A stretch of 36,182 bases of DNA from positions 1 to 36,182 of the forward strand of contig URZO01000038.1 in assembly GCA_900552465.1 (NCBI GenBank). Direction: 5' to 3'. The notes under the pieces are model-generated. The model had not been told where the DNA came from and searched no databases. It saw nothing but the letters and a program-made list of their open reading frames with translations. Shown in pieces: positions 15,439 through 23,728 of this stretch. Made by a program: the position numbers and the translations under genes. Position 1 is the first letter of the stretch, and the number at the start of each line of letters is the position of its first letter. Origin of the DNA: an uncultured Parabacteroides sp. Its GTDB lineage: Bacteria; Bacteroidota; Bacteroidia; Bacteroidales; Tannerellaceae.

Positions 15439-17031
15439 ATGCGGAACACTCATATATATCTGTCATTCCTGGTTTTGCTTCTGGCGGGTGGGTGTAGCCT
15501 GGCAGAGCGGACTTCTTCGGAGCTCTCCGGAGAGCAGTATCGCCCGCAGGTCCATTTCACTCCCGAGAAGAATGGGATGAGCGGCCCGGTCGAAATCATT
15601 CTCCGCGAAGGGGTATACCATCTGTATTATCCCTGTAATCCGGAGAATGAACGGGGCAACGTCTCCCATTGGGGGCATGCAACCGCTACGGACCTGCTGC
15701 ATTGGGAACACCACCCGGCCGTCCTGTCTCCGGACGGGAACGGAGCCATCCTCTCCGGTTGCATCGTCTTTGACGAGCATAACACCTCCGGATTAGGGTC
15801 GGTCGGCAACCCTCCTTTGGTGAGCCTTTTCACCTACCATGATTATGGAAAGGAAGAGCAGGGAGCGGTCGAGGTCGAAAGCCAGGGGCTTGCCTATAGC
15901 CTCGACAACGGCTACACCTGGCAGAAGTATGAGAAGAATCCGGTATTGCCCAACCCCGGTATCCGGGACTTTAAGAATCCTAAAGTCTTTTGGTACGAGG
16001 CCGGCAAACGATGGATCATGACACTGGCGGCTGACAACCGGATCAGTATCTATACCTCTCCGGACCTTTGCGAATGGACGTACGAAAGTTCATTCGGTAA
16101 AGGCCTCGGGCAGGAAGGAGATATCTGGGATACGCCCGACCTGTTTGAAATGCCTGTCGGAAACAGTAACGAATCCAAATGGATATGTGTAGTGAATATA
16201 GGTTTTGGTATTTCAGGAGAATGGGGAACCGGTTACTTTCCTGGTAGCTTCGACGGTTCTACCTTCTCTCCTGATCAAACGGAACCGATCTGGGTCGATC
16301 ACGGAAAAGACTTCTACTCCGGCCGTACCTCCCTTTTACCCGGCGGCAGACGCCTGCTTACCGGATGGATGAACAACTGGGAATATGCTACCGAATCTCC
16401 GGCATCCCTGTGGATGGGAGCTGTCTCGATCCCCCGCAACGTCTCTTTGGAGAAAGTCGGTGCCCGCTATCTGCTGAAGGCAGGGCCGGTGGAAGAGATC
16501 AAATGCTTGAACAGTGAACGCGTCGTTATTTCGGCCATGGACATTGCGCAGGACGTGCATCGCGACGGAGTGGAAAACGTGACCGGCATGATACCCTTCG
16601 GTATCCTTCCGTCGGATATCACCCTCCGGTTCGACATCGGCGGCAAGATCGGGCGGATCGGATTTGCCGAGAAGTTCGGTATCCGCTTCTCTAACCCGGA
16701 AGGCGAGTCGGTTTCGGTCGGCTACGACTGCTTCAACCGCCGTTTCTACATAGACCGGCGGAATGCGGCGGCGAGAGTCTTTTCGGATAAGTTCGCAGCT
16801 ATTCACATACTGCCCTATGCGATAGAAAGTCTGGATGTGTTGGATCTGCGGATCATTCTCGATAAGTCTTCGGTCGAAATGTTTGTCATGGACGGGAAAG
16901 GAGCCATGACCGACACTTTCTATCCCTCTTCCGGTTTCAACAAGGTAGAGGTGTTCGCCGAGAACGGAAAAGTATCCCTTGCGGAACTGTCCGTAACGGA
17001 ACTGAAGTCCGTATGGAAAGAAAAAGAATAA
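15439..17031 (+). CDS. GH32-fold lipoprotein lacking all three canonical catalytic acids
   Basis: A 530-residue lipoprotein (lipobox AGGC, Cys19) with the five-bladed beta-propeller of glycoside hydrolase family 32 (about residues 33-340) and the C-terminal beta-sandwich (about 360-525). Family landmarks are clear: RPQVHFTP at 35-42, WGHATATDLLHWEHHP, NTSGLG, and DFYSGRTS followed by GWMNNWEYA and SIPRN. The catalytic motifs are altered. The nucleophile motif WMNDPNG reads GMSGPVE (Asp to Gly49), the RDP motif reads KNP (Asp to Asn180), and the EC acid/base motif reads DT (Glu to Asp231). Ordinary invertase, levanase or inulinase activity is therefore unlikely; a fructan- or glycan-binding role, or altered chemistry, is more plausible. 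The gene lies 31 bp after susD in the same operon. Confidence 0.88.
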   Translation: MRNTHIYLSFLVLLLAGGCSLAERTSSELSGEQYRPQVHFTPEKNGMSGPVEIILREGVYHLYYPCNPENERGNVSHWGHATATDLLHWEHHPAVLSPDGNGAILSGCIVFDEHNTSGLGSVGNPPLVSLFTYHDYGKEEQGAVEVESQGLAYSLDNGYTWQKYEKNPVLPNPGIRDFKNPKVFWYEAGKRWIMTLAADNRISIYTSPDLCEWTYESSFGKGLGQEGDIWDTPDLFEMPVGNSNESKWICVVNIGFGISGEWGTGYFPGSFDGSTFSPDQTEPIWVDHGKDFYSGRTSLLPGGRRLLTGWMNNWEYATESPASLWMGAVSIPRNVSLEKVGARYLLKAGPVEEIKCLNSERVVISAMDIAQDVHRDGVENVTGMIPFGILPSDITLRFDIGGKIGRIGFAEKFGIRFSNPEGESVSVGYDCFNRRFYIDRRNAAARVFSDKFAAIHILPYAIESLDVLDLRIILDKSSVEMFVMDGKGAMTDTFYPSSGFNKVEVFAENGKVSLAELSVTELKSVWKEKE

Positions 17032-17064
17032 GAATAACAATCGTTTAATTAAAATTTTTTAGAC

Positions 17065-17691
17065 ATGAGTAAGAAAACATTATTACAGGTAGTATTTACC
17101 TTTGCGTTATTGTTCGCAATGACGAGTGCCACAGACAAGAGTCTTTTCCCGTTCTCGGGTGTAATCGGTGATTGCAAACTGGGAGGAAGCGTATGTTTCA
17201 ACCCGACCACCAATACATACGTGTTGACCGGCAGCGGAACGAACATGTGGCTGAAGAGCGATGAGTTTTTTATGAACTGGAAGAAAGAAACGGGCGACTT
17301 CTCCCTTTCTGCAAAAGTAGGTTTCGTCGGTGACGGCGTAGACCCGCATAGAAAGTTAGGCTTTATCATCCGCGAATCCTTGGACCCCGATTCCCGTTAT
17401 GCCGATATCAGTATCCATGGAGACGGCTTGACTTCCCTTCAATACCGTGACAAGAAGGGCGATCTCACCAAAGAATTGAAGTGGTCGGGAAAAGCCCCGG
17501 ATCATATCGTCCTGGAACGCAGAGGAAACAAGATCATCATGAAGACAGCCAAAGGGCAGATGCCTCAGGAAGTGACCGGAGAGATCGAACTGCCGCTGCC
17601 GTCATCCTGCTACGTCGGGCTGTTTGTCTGCTCGCACAACCCGGATATCCAGGAAACAGTTTATTTCACCAATGTACAGCTTAAGAAATAA
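17065..17691 (+). CDS. Secreted DUF1349/concanavalin-like beta-sandwich protein
   Basis: A 208-residue exported protein with a signal peptide at about residues 1-22 (no lipobox). The rest is beta-rich and resembles DUF1349/ConA-like lectin-glucanase folds: the phrases WLKSDEFFMNWKKETGDFSL, KLGFIIRESLDPDSRYADI and SSCYVGLFVCSHNP follow the usual pattern of that fold (internal bilayer strand, tolerance of 'extra-resistant' edges, then a capping strand). A role as a carbohydrate-binding or glycan-tailoring accessory is likely from position between the GH32-like and TolB-like genes, but no catalytic residues can be named. It is cotranscribed with its neighbours, 33 bp after the GH32-like gene and 11 bp before the next gene. 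Confidence 0.72.
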   Translation: MSKKTLLQVVFTFALLFAMTSATDKSLFPFSGVIGDCKLGGSVCFNPTTNTYVLTGSGTNMWLKSDEFFMNWKKETGDFSLSAKVGFVGDGVDPHRKLGFIIRESLDPDSRYADISIHGDGLTSLQYRDKKGDLTKELKWSGKAPDHIVLERRGNKIIMKTAKGQMPQEVTGEIELPLPSSCYVGLFVCSHNPDIQETVYFTNVQLKK

Positions 17692-17702
17692 AGAATAAAG
17701 AT

Positions 17703-18620
17703 ATGAAGAGATTATTAGCATTCACAGTTAGCCTGCTGCTGACGGTTCCTGCAGTTTTTGCCCAGCGCAACTCAGTGACCAGTGTCCTTGAAATAATGGA
17801 TGTAAATACCGGTAAGCGTACCGTTGTAAAGGAATTCCCTGCTCTGATCGAAGCGCCCAACTGGACGTCCGACGGGAAATGGCTGGTTTATAACAGCGGC
17901 GGTAAGCTGTACAAGATTTCGCCCGACCGTCCTCAGGAGCCGATCGAGATCAATACCGGCTTTGCCACCCGTTGTAACAACGACCACGTGATTTCGGCAG
18001 ACGGCAAACATATCGCCATCAGCCACGGGACGAAGGAAGACCATAAATCGCGCGTCTATACCTTGCCGTTCGAAGGCGGTACGCCCACTCTGATAACCCC
18101 GTTGGCTCCGAGCTACCTGCACGGATGGAGTCCGGACCTGAAACATCTGGCCTTCTGTGCCGAACGCAATGGAAACTTCGACGTCTACGTCATCCCGGCT
18201 GAAGGCGGGGAAGAGGTACGCTTGACGGATGCCGAAGGGCTGGACGACGGCCCGGAATATTCGCCCTGCGGAAAGTATATCTGGTTCAACTCCGTACGCA
18301 CCGGCCTGATGCAGGTATGGCGTATGAAAGCCGACGGCTCCGAACAGACGCAGATGACGCACGACGAGACCCGTAATTCCTGGTTCCCGCACATCTCTCC
18401 CGACGGCAAGCAGATTGTCTACATCGCCTATAAAAAAGGTGATGTCAGCCCGGGCGACCACCCGGCAAACAAGAATGTCGAGCTGTTGCTGATGCCCGCA
18501 GAGGGAGGTCAGCCCAAGACATTGGTAAAACTCTTCGGCGGACAGGGAACGCTTAACGTAAACTCCTGGGCCCCGGACAGCAAGCGGTTTGCATTTGTAA
18601 GTTACAAAGTTACTAAATAA
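17703..18620 (+). CDS. TolB-like (PD40/WD40-type) beta-propeller exported protein
   Basis: A 305-residue protein with a signal peptide ending near FAQ-R (about residue 20). The mature part is built from about six propeller blades carrying PD40-type phrases: APNWTSDGKWLVYN, ISADGKHIAISH, GWSPDLKHLAF, EYSPCGKYIWFNS, HISPDGKQIVYIA and SWAPDSKRFAF. Such TolB-like propellers occur as periplasmic accessory proteins in Bacteroidetes operons; some bind or process glycans or serve as protein-interaction platforms. No protease or hydrolase catalytic domain is attached. It is the last gene of the sigma/SusCD operon, followed 25 bp later by a strong terminator. Confidence 0.85.
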   Translation: MKRLLAFTVSLLLTVPAVFAQRNSVTSVLEIMDVNTGKRTVVKEFPALIEAPNWTSDGKWLVYNSGGKLYKISPDRPQEPIEINTGFATRCNNDHVISADGKHIAISHGTKEDHKSRVYTLPFEGGTPTLITPLAPSYLHGWSPDLKHLAFCAERNGNFDVYVIPAEGGEEVRLTDAEGLDDGPEYSPCGKYIWFNSVRTGLMQVWRMKADGSEQTQMTHDETRNSWFPHISPDGKQIVYIAYKKGDVSPGDHPANKNVELLLMPAEGGQPKTLVKLFGGQGTLNVNSWAPDSKRFAFVSYKVTK

Positions 18621-18644
18621 ACCACTAATCGAAATCCTGACTCT

Positions 18645-18685
18645 GAGGTTGCCTTGCCGTCAAAAGCAGGCAACCTCTTTTTTTT
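18645..18685 (+). terminator. Rho-independent terminator closing the SusC/D operon
   Basis: GAGGTTGCCT (18645-18654) pairs perfectly with AGGCAACCTC (18668-18677), with a 13-nt loop, followed by eight T. Confidence 0.95.
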
Positions 18686-18695
18686 GACATGCAGA

Positions 18696-18799
18696 TGGCA
18701 GAGTCTTGCCATTAGGATGGCAAACATTTGCCACGCGCATGGCAAGGTTGTGCCACTTAGGTGGCAAAGTTTTGCCAACGTTGTGGCAAATGCTTGGCA
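18696..18799. repeat. Tandem array of five 16-bp palindromes, period 22 bp
   Basis: Cores start at 18696, 18718, 18740, 18762 and 18784, all exactly 22 bp apart: TGGCAGAGTCTTGCCA, TGGCAAACATTTGCCA, TGGCAAGGTTGTGCCA, TGGCAAAGTTTTGCCA and TGGCAAATGCTTGGCA. Spacers are six bases. The array fills the gap between the operon terminator and the LytS-type kinase gene. The rest of 18621-18905 shows only a T-rich tract and no gene. Confidence 0.88.
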
Positions 18800-18905
18800 A
18801 AACTTTCTTTCTCTTCGTCTTTAGGTTTCTTTTTTTCGTTTTCCCCCATTAAGCGGTTGGAGTAATGATTATTTTCTTTTCCTTTGTTACTGAAAAGAAG
18901 ATGTT

Positions 18906-19928
18906 ATGGACTCGTTCGACATTTATATTACCCGGAGGCTTCCGCTGGTCGGTCTGATCAGTGCGGTGTTTATCATATATCCCAACATCGCTTGTATCCC
19001 CTGGGAGCTGAGATTCCTCAAGGCATCCGAACATGCCGGCTTTCTTGCGTTTTTTGTCTATCGCTTCTTTTTCTTTTGGGGGCTGATCTGCCTTCTGATA
19101 CACTATAATCTGAAGAAGATGCCGGCCGCCCTGTTCCGGCAACGGCTGATGCGTAATTTCCTGTTTTCGCTGGTTGCCTATCTGATCTATGCCTCTGTTT
19201 CATACGGAGTCTCTTCAATGGGGATTCATACGGATGCGTTGGGTAGCATCCTGATCTTCCAGTTTTTCGTGACCTGCTTCCTTTGTACGTTTATCGGATA
19301 TATATCGATGCTCTATTCCAGGCAGCGGGAAAAGGAGTCGGAGATCGAGCGCCTGCGTTTCGAGAACCTGCAGAGCCGGTGCGACGCGCTTGCCAACCAG
19401 ATCAACCCGCATTTCTTCTTTAATTCGCTGAACGGAATATCCGCCCTGATCCGTAAGAAGGATGACGAGAAGACGCTGATGTATGTCTATCAGTTGTCCG
19501 ACATCTTCCGGTATATCCTCCAGAGCGACAGGAAGGGGCTGGTCTCCTTGCGGGAGGAGCTGGATTTTATGCTTTCCTTCCAATATGTGATGGAAGTTCG
19601 CTTTGCCAATAAGCTGGTCTTTTCCGTCCGGGTGGATGAGGAACGGAAGGACAGGCTGATGTTGCCCGTTCTCTCTTTGTTGCCATTGGCCGATAACGTG
19701 GTTGTACATAACACGATAGATAGCGAGCATAAGATGGAGATCTCGATCGTGCTCAACGAGCGGGACGAACTGGTCGTCTCGAATCCGGTCTATCCGAAGC
19801 TATCCATCCCCGATACGAACGGGACCGGGCTGAAGAACCTGGAAAGCCGTTTCGCCTTGTTGATGGACAGGCAGATACGGATAGAGTCCACAGAAGAGAC
19901 TTTCCGCGTTTATCTCCCTTTAAAATGA
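18906..19928 (+). CDS. LytS/YpdA-type membrane sensor histidine kinase
   Basis: A 340-residue kinase of the His_kinase (PF06580) type. Four hydrophobic segments (about 12-30, 45-66, 83-101, 112-135) form the membrane part, followed by a short coiled coil (REKESEIERLRFENLQ). The phosphoacceptor motif is NQINPHFFFNSLNGIS with His169. The ATP-binding part has the variant N-box LLPLADNVVVHN, where most relatives have a LVENAIKHG-like sequence, and the glycine motif GTGLKNLESRF. It is followed 7 bp later by its LytTR response regulator. No periplasmic sensor domain is visible, so the signal may be sensed within the membrane. Confidence 0.93.
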   Translation: MDSFDIYITRRLPLVGLISAVFIIYPNIACIPWELRFLKASEHAGFLAFFVYRFFFFWGLICLLIHYNLKKMPAALFRQRLMRNFLFSLVAYLIYASVSYGVSSMGIHTDALGSILIFQFFVTCFLCTFIGYISMLYSRQREKESEIERLRFENLQSRCDALANQINPHFFFNSLNGISALIRKKDDEKTLMYVYQLSDIFRYILQSDRKGLVSLREELDFMLSFQYVMEVRFANKLVFSVRVDEERKDRLMLPVLSLLPLADNVVVHNTIDSEHKMEISIVLNERDELVVSNPVYPKLSIPDTNGTGLKNLESRFALLMDRQIRIESTEETFRVYLPLK

Positions 19929-19935
19929 AAGCCGT

Positions 19936-20688
19936 ATGAGAGTATTGATTGTAGAAGACGAAACTGCTGCTTATGAGAACTTGGTGGATATATTGAAAGA
20001 GGTGGCGCCGGATATCCGGATTGCCGGAAATACGGAGAGCGTCACGCAGACTGTCCACTGGCTTCAGGAGAACCCTGCTCCGGAGCTGATCTTTATGGAT
20101 ATCCATTTGTCGGACGGCTCGGCGTTCAACATCTTTGACAAGATCGAGCTCGAGACGCCGATCGTGTTCACGACCGCCTACGACCGCTATGCGATAGAGG
20201 CGTTCAGGGTGAACAGCATCGACTACCTGCTGAAACCGATAAAGGTGGAAGACATCCGGCATGCGCTGGCCAAATACGGCAAGCTGAACCGGCAGGATAT
20301 TCTCCAATACCTGTCCCAGTTGGCACGGTTGGCGCCTGCTCCCAAATACAAGGATAAACTGCTGGTTCCCTATAAAGACAAGCTGTTGCCGGTCAATCTG
20401 AAAGAGGTTTCCTGTTTCTATACCTCCGACAAAAGCACGTACATTTATTTGAAGGACGGGACGCAATATCCTTATTCCAAGACACTCGAACAGATCATGC
20501 CTTCGCTCGATCCGGCGGATTTTATCCGGGCGAACAAACAGTTTATCGTCAACAGAGACAGTATCTCCGACATAACGGTCTGGTTCGACAACCGCCTGCT
20601 GGTGACCCTGGATGTGGAAGTCCCCGAACGTATCTATGTAAGCAAGAACAGGGCTTCCGAATTCAAGTCGTGGCTGGTGAGCGACTGA
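19936..20688 (+). CDS. LytTR-family response regulator
   Basis: A 250-residue two-component regulator. The receiver domain (residues 1-120) has the acidic pocket VEDE near the start, phosphoacceptor Asp55 in LIFMDIHLSDG, the switch Thr in FTTAY and the conserved Lys in YLLKPI. The C-terminal LytTR DNA-binding domain (about 145-248) includes the EVSCFYTSDKSTYIY and FIRANKQFIVNRDSI patterns. Its partner kinase is encoded just upstream. The following gene, starting 102 bp later, is a plausible target, but this rests only on adjacency. Confidence 0.95.
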   Translation: MRVLIVEDETAAYENLVDILKEVAPDIRIAGNTESVTQTVHWLQENPAPELIFMDIHLSDGSAFNIFDKIELETPIVFTTAYDRYAIEAFRVNSIDYLLKPIKVEDIRHALAKYGKLNRQDILQYLSQLARLAPAPKYKDKLLVPYKDKLLPVNLKEVSCFYTSDKSTYIYLKDGTQYPYSKTLEQIMPSLDPADFIRANKQFIVNRDSISDITVWFDNRLLVTLDVEVPERIYVSKNRASEFKSWLVSD

Positions 20689-20790
20689 GCGGCATTTCGC
20701 GATGATCCACCTTTTTTTCGTTTTAGTGAAGTGCCTGTGTATATGTAAAGTAGAAATTTTGCATCTTTGTAGTTGTATTTTTAACCAATA

Positions 20791-22323
20791 ATGAGATACG
20801 CGATGTTAAGAAAGATTAGACTAATGGCGGCCACGTTGTGTTTCGTGCTCATCACACTACTGTTCCTCGACTTTACGGGGACATTGCACGGATGGTTCGG
20901 ATGGCTTGCCAAGATCCAGTTCTTGCCGGCCGTGCTGGCGTTGAATGTGGGTGTTGTGTTACTTTTAATTCTCCTGACGCTGGTGTTCGGACGTATTTAC
21001 TGCTCGGTGATTTGCCCGTTAGGTGTTTTTCAGGATGTGATTGCGAGGTTCGGCAGGATAGGGAAGAAGTTGCCCTATTCCTATTCGGCTGCGCTTTCCT
21101 GGCTGCGCTATGGAGTGCTGGCAGTTTTTGTGGTGGCTTTGGTGGCCGGGGTCGGTTCCTTCGTCGCTTTGCTGGCGCCTTACAGTGCCTACGGGCGTAT
21201 TGCCAACAGTTTGTTCCAGCCGCTTTGGATGTGGGGCAATAATTTGCTGGCCTATCTGGCGGAACGGATGGACAGCTACGCCTTCTACGAGGTGGATGTC
21301 TGGATGAAGAGCCTGCCGACGCTCCTGGTTGCGATCGTTACGGTGGTGGTGCTTTTCGTATTGGCCTGGCGGAATGGGCGTACGTACTGCAACACGATTT
21401 GTCCGGTGGGGACGGTGTTGGGACTTATCTCCCGCTTTTCACTCTATCGCATCACGATCGATACGGAGAAATGCAATAGTTGCGGCCTCTGTACCCGCCA
21501 ATGCAAGGCGGCCTGTATCGACGGCAAGCTGCATAAAGTGGATGGCAGCCGTTGCGTTGCCTGCATGAACTGCCTGGATGTCTGCCGCAAAAATGCGCTT
21601 ACTTACGCTCCGGTATGGAAAGCGAAGAAGCAGGAAGCGGAACCCAAACAATCGGCCTCCGAAGACAAAACGAACCTTTCCCGCCGCAGAGCCTTGTCGA
21701 CAACAGCCCTCGTGCTTATGGGCGGTGCGTTGAAAGCGCAGGAAAAGAAAGTGGAAGAGGTCGAGATGAAAAGAGACGGCGGACTGGCGCCGATCAAGGA
21801 ACGGAAAGAACAGGAACGGCTGACGCCTATCGTCCCGCCCGGCGCACAAAGCATACGCAATATGAGACAGCATTGCACGGCTTGCCAGTTGTGCGTTTCG
21901 GTCTGTCCCAGCCATGTGTTGCGTCCTTCCGGCGGCCTGATGACCCTGATGCAGCCGGAGATGTCTTACGAACGCGGCTATTGCCGTCCCGAATGTACGA
22001 AATGCTCCGAAGTCTGTCCGGCGGGAGCGATCCTGCCGATCACGAAAGAGGATAAGTCGTCTGTCCAGATCGGCCATGCCGTATGGGTGAAGGCAAACTG
22101 TGTGCCGATCACCGACGGTGTCGAGTGCGGCAACTGTTCCCGCCATTGCCCGACGAATGCGATCGAGATGGTGGCATCCGACCCTGCCGATCCGAAATCC
22201 CTGAAGATACCGGCTATCAATGTCGAACGATGCATCGGTTGCGGCGCTTGCGAGAACCTTTGTCCTTCGCGTCCGCTGACGGCTATCTATGTGGAAGGCC
22301 ATGAAAGGCATCGAGTTATATAA
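20791..22323 (+). CDS. Polytopic polyferredoxin membrane protein (NapH-like part fused to NapG-like ferredoxin part)
   Basis: A 510-residue redox protein. The N-terminal half has about four to five membrane helices (15-27, 45-66, 105-130, 178-192) and two CxxxCP loops (YCSVICP, Cys71/75; YCNTICP, Cys200/204), typical of NapH/NosR/CcoG-type electron-transfer proteins. Cysteine clusters for about six [4Fe-4S] centres follow: 228-238, 255-265, 362-372, 398-409, 437-453 and 481-491. Between the first two and last four clusters lies a twin-arginine-like stretch, SRRRALSTTALVLMGG (297-312), as if a separate NapG-like Tat protein had been fused on. It may pass electrons across the inner membrane to a periplasmic acceptor, possibly the aldo/keto reductase encoded 22 bp later. 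A weak -7 element CATCTTTG lies at 20762-20769. Confidence 0.88.
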   Translation: MRYAMLRKIRLMAATLCFVLITLLFLDFTGTLHGWFGWLAKIQFLPAVLALNVGVVLLLILLTLVFGRIYCSVICPLGVFQDVIARFGRIGKKLPYSYSAALSWLRYGVLAVFVVALVAGVGSFVALLAPYSAYGRIANSLFQPLWMWGNNLLAYLAERMDSYAFYEVDVWMKSLPTLLVAIVTVVVLFVLAWRNGRTYCNTICPVGTVLGLISRFSLYRITIDTEKCNSCGLCTRQCKAACIDGKLHKVDGSRCVACMNCLDVCRKNALTYAPVWKAKKQEAEPKQSASEDKTNLSRRRALSTTALVLMGGALKAQEKKVEEVEMKRDGGLAPIKERKEQERLTPIVPPGAQSIRNMRQHCTACQLCVSVCPSHVLRPSGGLMTLMQPEMSYERGYCRPECTKCSEVCPAGAILPITKEDKSSVQIGHAVWVKANCVPITDGVECGNCSRHCPTNAIEMVASDPADPKSLKIPAINVERCIGCGACENLCPSRPLTAIYVEGHERHRVI

Positions 22324-22344
22324 TCCGTTTTAAAGAATAAATCT

Positions 22345-23724
22345 ATGAAAGATCAATATATCAACCGCCGTGATTTTCTGAATATTGTAGGCATCACGGC
22401 TGCAACGACGACAGCCGCGCTTTACGGCTGTGCCCCGAAAGATCAAAAAGGTTCCGGCCGCAAGGGCGCTTCGCCCGTCCCGACCGACAAGATGACGTAC
22501 CGTTCGTTCCCCAGCTTAGGGGATGATAAGGTTTCCTTGCTGGGCTACGGTTGCATGCGCTGGCCGACGGTCCCTTCTCCCGACGGGAAGGGAGATCTGA
22601 TCGATCAGGATGCGGTCAACGAACTGGTCGACTATGCCATTGCCCACGGGGTGAACTATTTCGATACGGCCCCCGTCTACGTACAGGGTTGGTCGGAGAA
22701 GGCCACGGGGATCGCCCTGAGCCGTCATCCGCGCGAATCGTATTATCTGGCAACCAAGCTGTCGAACTTCTCGAACTATACGCGTGAGAACTCGATCGCC
22801 ATGTACCGCCGCTCGCTGAGCGAACTGCAAACGGACTATCTGGATTATTACCTGCTCCACTCGATCGGTGGCGGAGGAATGAAGATGTTCAACGAACGTT
22901 ATATCGAGAACGGGATGCTCGATTTCGTGATGAAAGAGCGCGAAGCGGGACGCATCCGCCGTCTGGGCTGGTCGTTCCACGGAAAGCCGGATGTCTTCGA
23001 CGAGGTGCTGACCCTTCACGACAAGGTGCATTGGGACTTCGTGCAGATACAGATGAATTATGTCGACTGGCGTCATGCGACGGGAAACAATGTAAACGGC
23101 GAATACCTGTATCAGGAGCTGGAAAAACGGAATATACCGGCCATTATCATGGAGCCGCTGTTGGGCGGCCGCCTGTCGAACGTTCCGCAGCATATCATGA
23201 TGCGCCTGAAGGAACGGCGTCCCGAGGACAGTGTCGCGTCGTGGGCTTTCCGCTTTGCGGGTTCTCCCGAGCTGGTGCTGACAGCATTGAGCGGTATGAC
23301 GTATATGGAACATTTGCAGGATAATATCCGTACTTATTCCCCGTTGGTTCCGCTTACGGATGAGGAAAAAGAGTTTCTGGAAGAGACGGCGCAGTTGATG
23401 ATCAAGTATCCGACAATCCCCTGCAACGACTGCAAATATTGCATGCCATGCCCGTATGCGATCGACATCCCGGCCGTACTGCTCCACTATAATAAATGTG
23501 TGAACGAAGGAAATGTCCCGAAAAGCCGTACAGACGAGAACTACCGGAAAGCGCGCCGTGCCTTTCTGGTGGGCTACGACCGTAGCGTGCCAAAGCTGCG
23601 CCAAGCCGATCATTGCGTCGGTTGTAACCAGTGCAACGAACACTGTCCCCAATCGATCGACATCCCGAAGGAGCTGCAGCGCATCGATAAGTTTGTCGAA
23701 CAGTTGAGGCAGGAGACGCTTTAA
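22345..23724 (+). CDS. Tat-exported aldo/keto reductase with C-terminal ferredoxin domain
   Basis: A 459-residue oxidoreductase. The N-terminus carries a twin-arginine signal (NRRDFLNIVGI, Arg8/Arg9) with a possible lipobox YGC (Cys29), so it is probably a folded-exported periplasmic lipoprotein. The aldo/keto reductase barrel (about 55-335) shows the full catalytic tetrad by pattern: Asp107 (YFDTAP), Tyr112, Lys138 (ATKLS) and His172 (LLHS). At the C-terminus are two ferredoxin-like cysteine sets, CNDCKYCMPCP and CVGCNQCNEHCP. It sits 21 bp after the polyferredoxin and likely takes electrons from it. Substrate unknown. The gene is tail-to-tail with the next gene, only 4 bp between stop codons. 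Confidence 0.93.
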   Translation: MKDQYINRRDFLNIVGITAATTTAALYGCAPKDQKGSGRKGASPVPTDKMTYRSFPSLGDDKVSLLGYGCMRWPTVPSPDGKGDLIDQDAVNELVDYAIAHGVNYFDTAPVYVQGWSEKATGIALSRHPRESYYLATKLSNFSNYTRENSIAMYRRSLSELQTDYLDYYLLHSIGGGGMKMFNERYIENGMLDFVMKEREAGRIRRLGWSFHGKPDVFDEVLTLHDKVHWDFVQIQMNYVDWRHATGNNVNGEYLYQELEKRNIPAIIMEPLLGGRLSNVPQHIMMRLKERRPEDSVASWAFRFAGSPELVLTALSGMTYMEHLQDNIRTYSPLVPLTDEEKEFLEETAQLMIKYPTIPCNDCKYCMPCPYAIDIPAVLLHYNKCVNEGNVPKSRTDENYRKARRAFLVGYDRSVPKLRQADHCVGCNQCNEHCPQSIDIPKELQRIDKFVEQLRQETL

Positions 23725-23728
23725 TTCT

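Noticed and set aside
15439..17031. Functional levanase or invertase, and hence a fructan utilisation locus
   Set aside because: All three catalytic motifs are changed, and no fructokinase or hybrid two-component regulator is present.
18696..18799. CRISPR array
   Set aside because: Repeat cores are 16-bp palindromes separated by only six bases, and no cas gene is nearby; the spacing does not fit repeat-spacer units.
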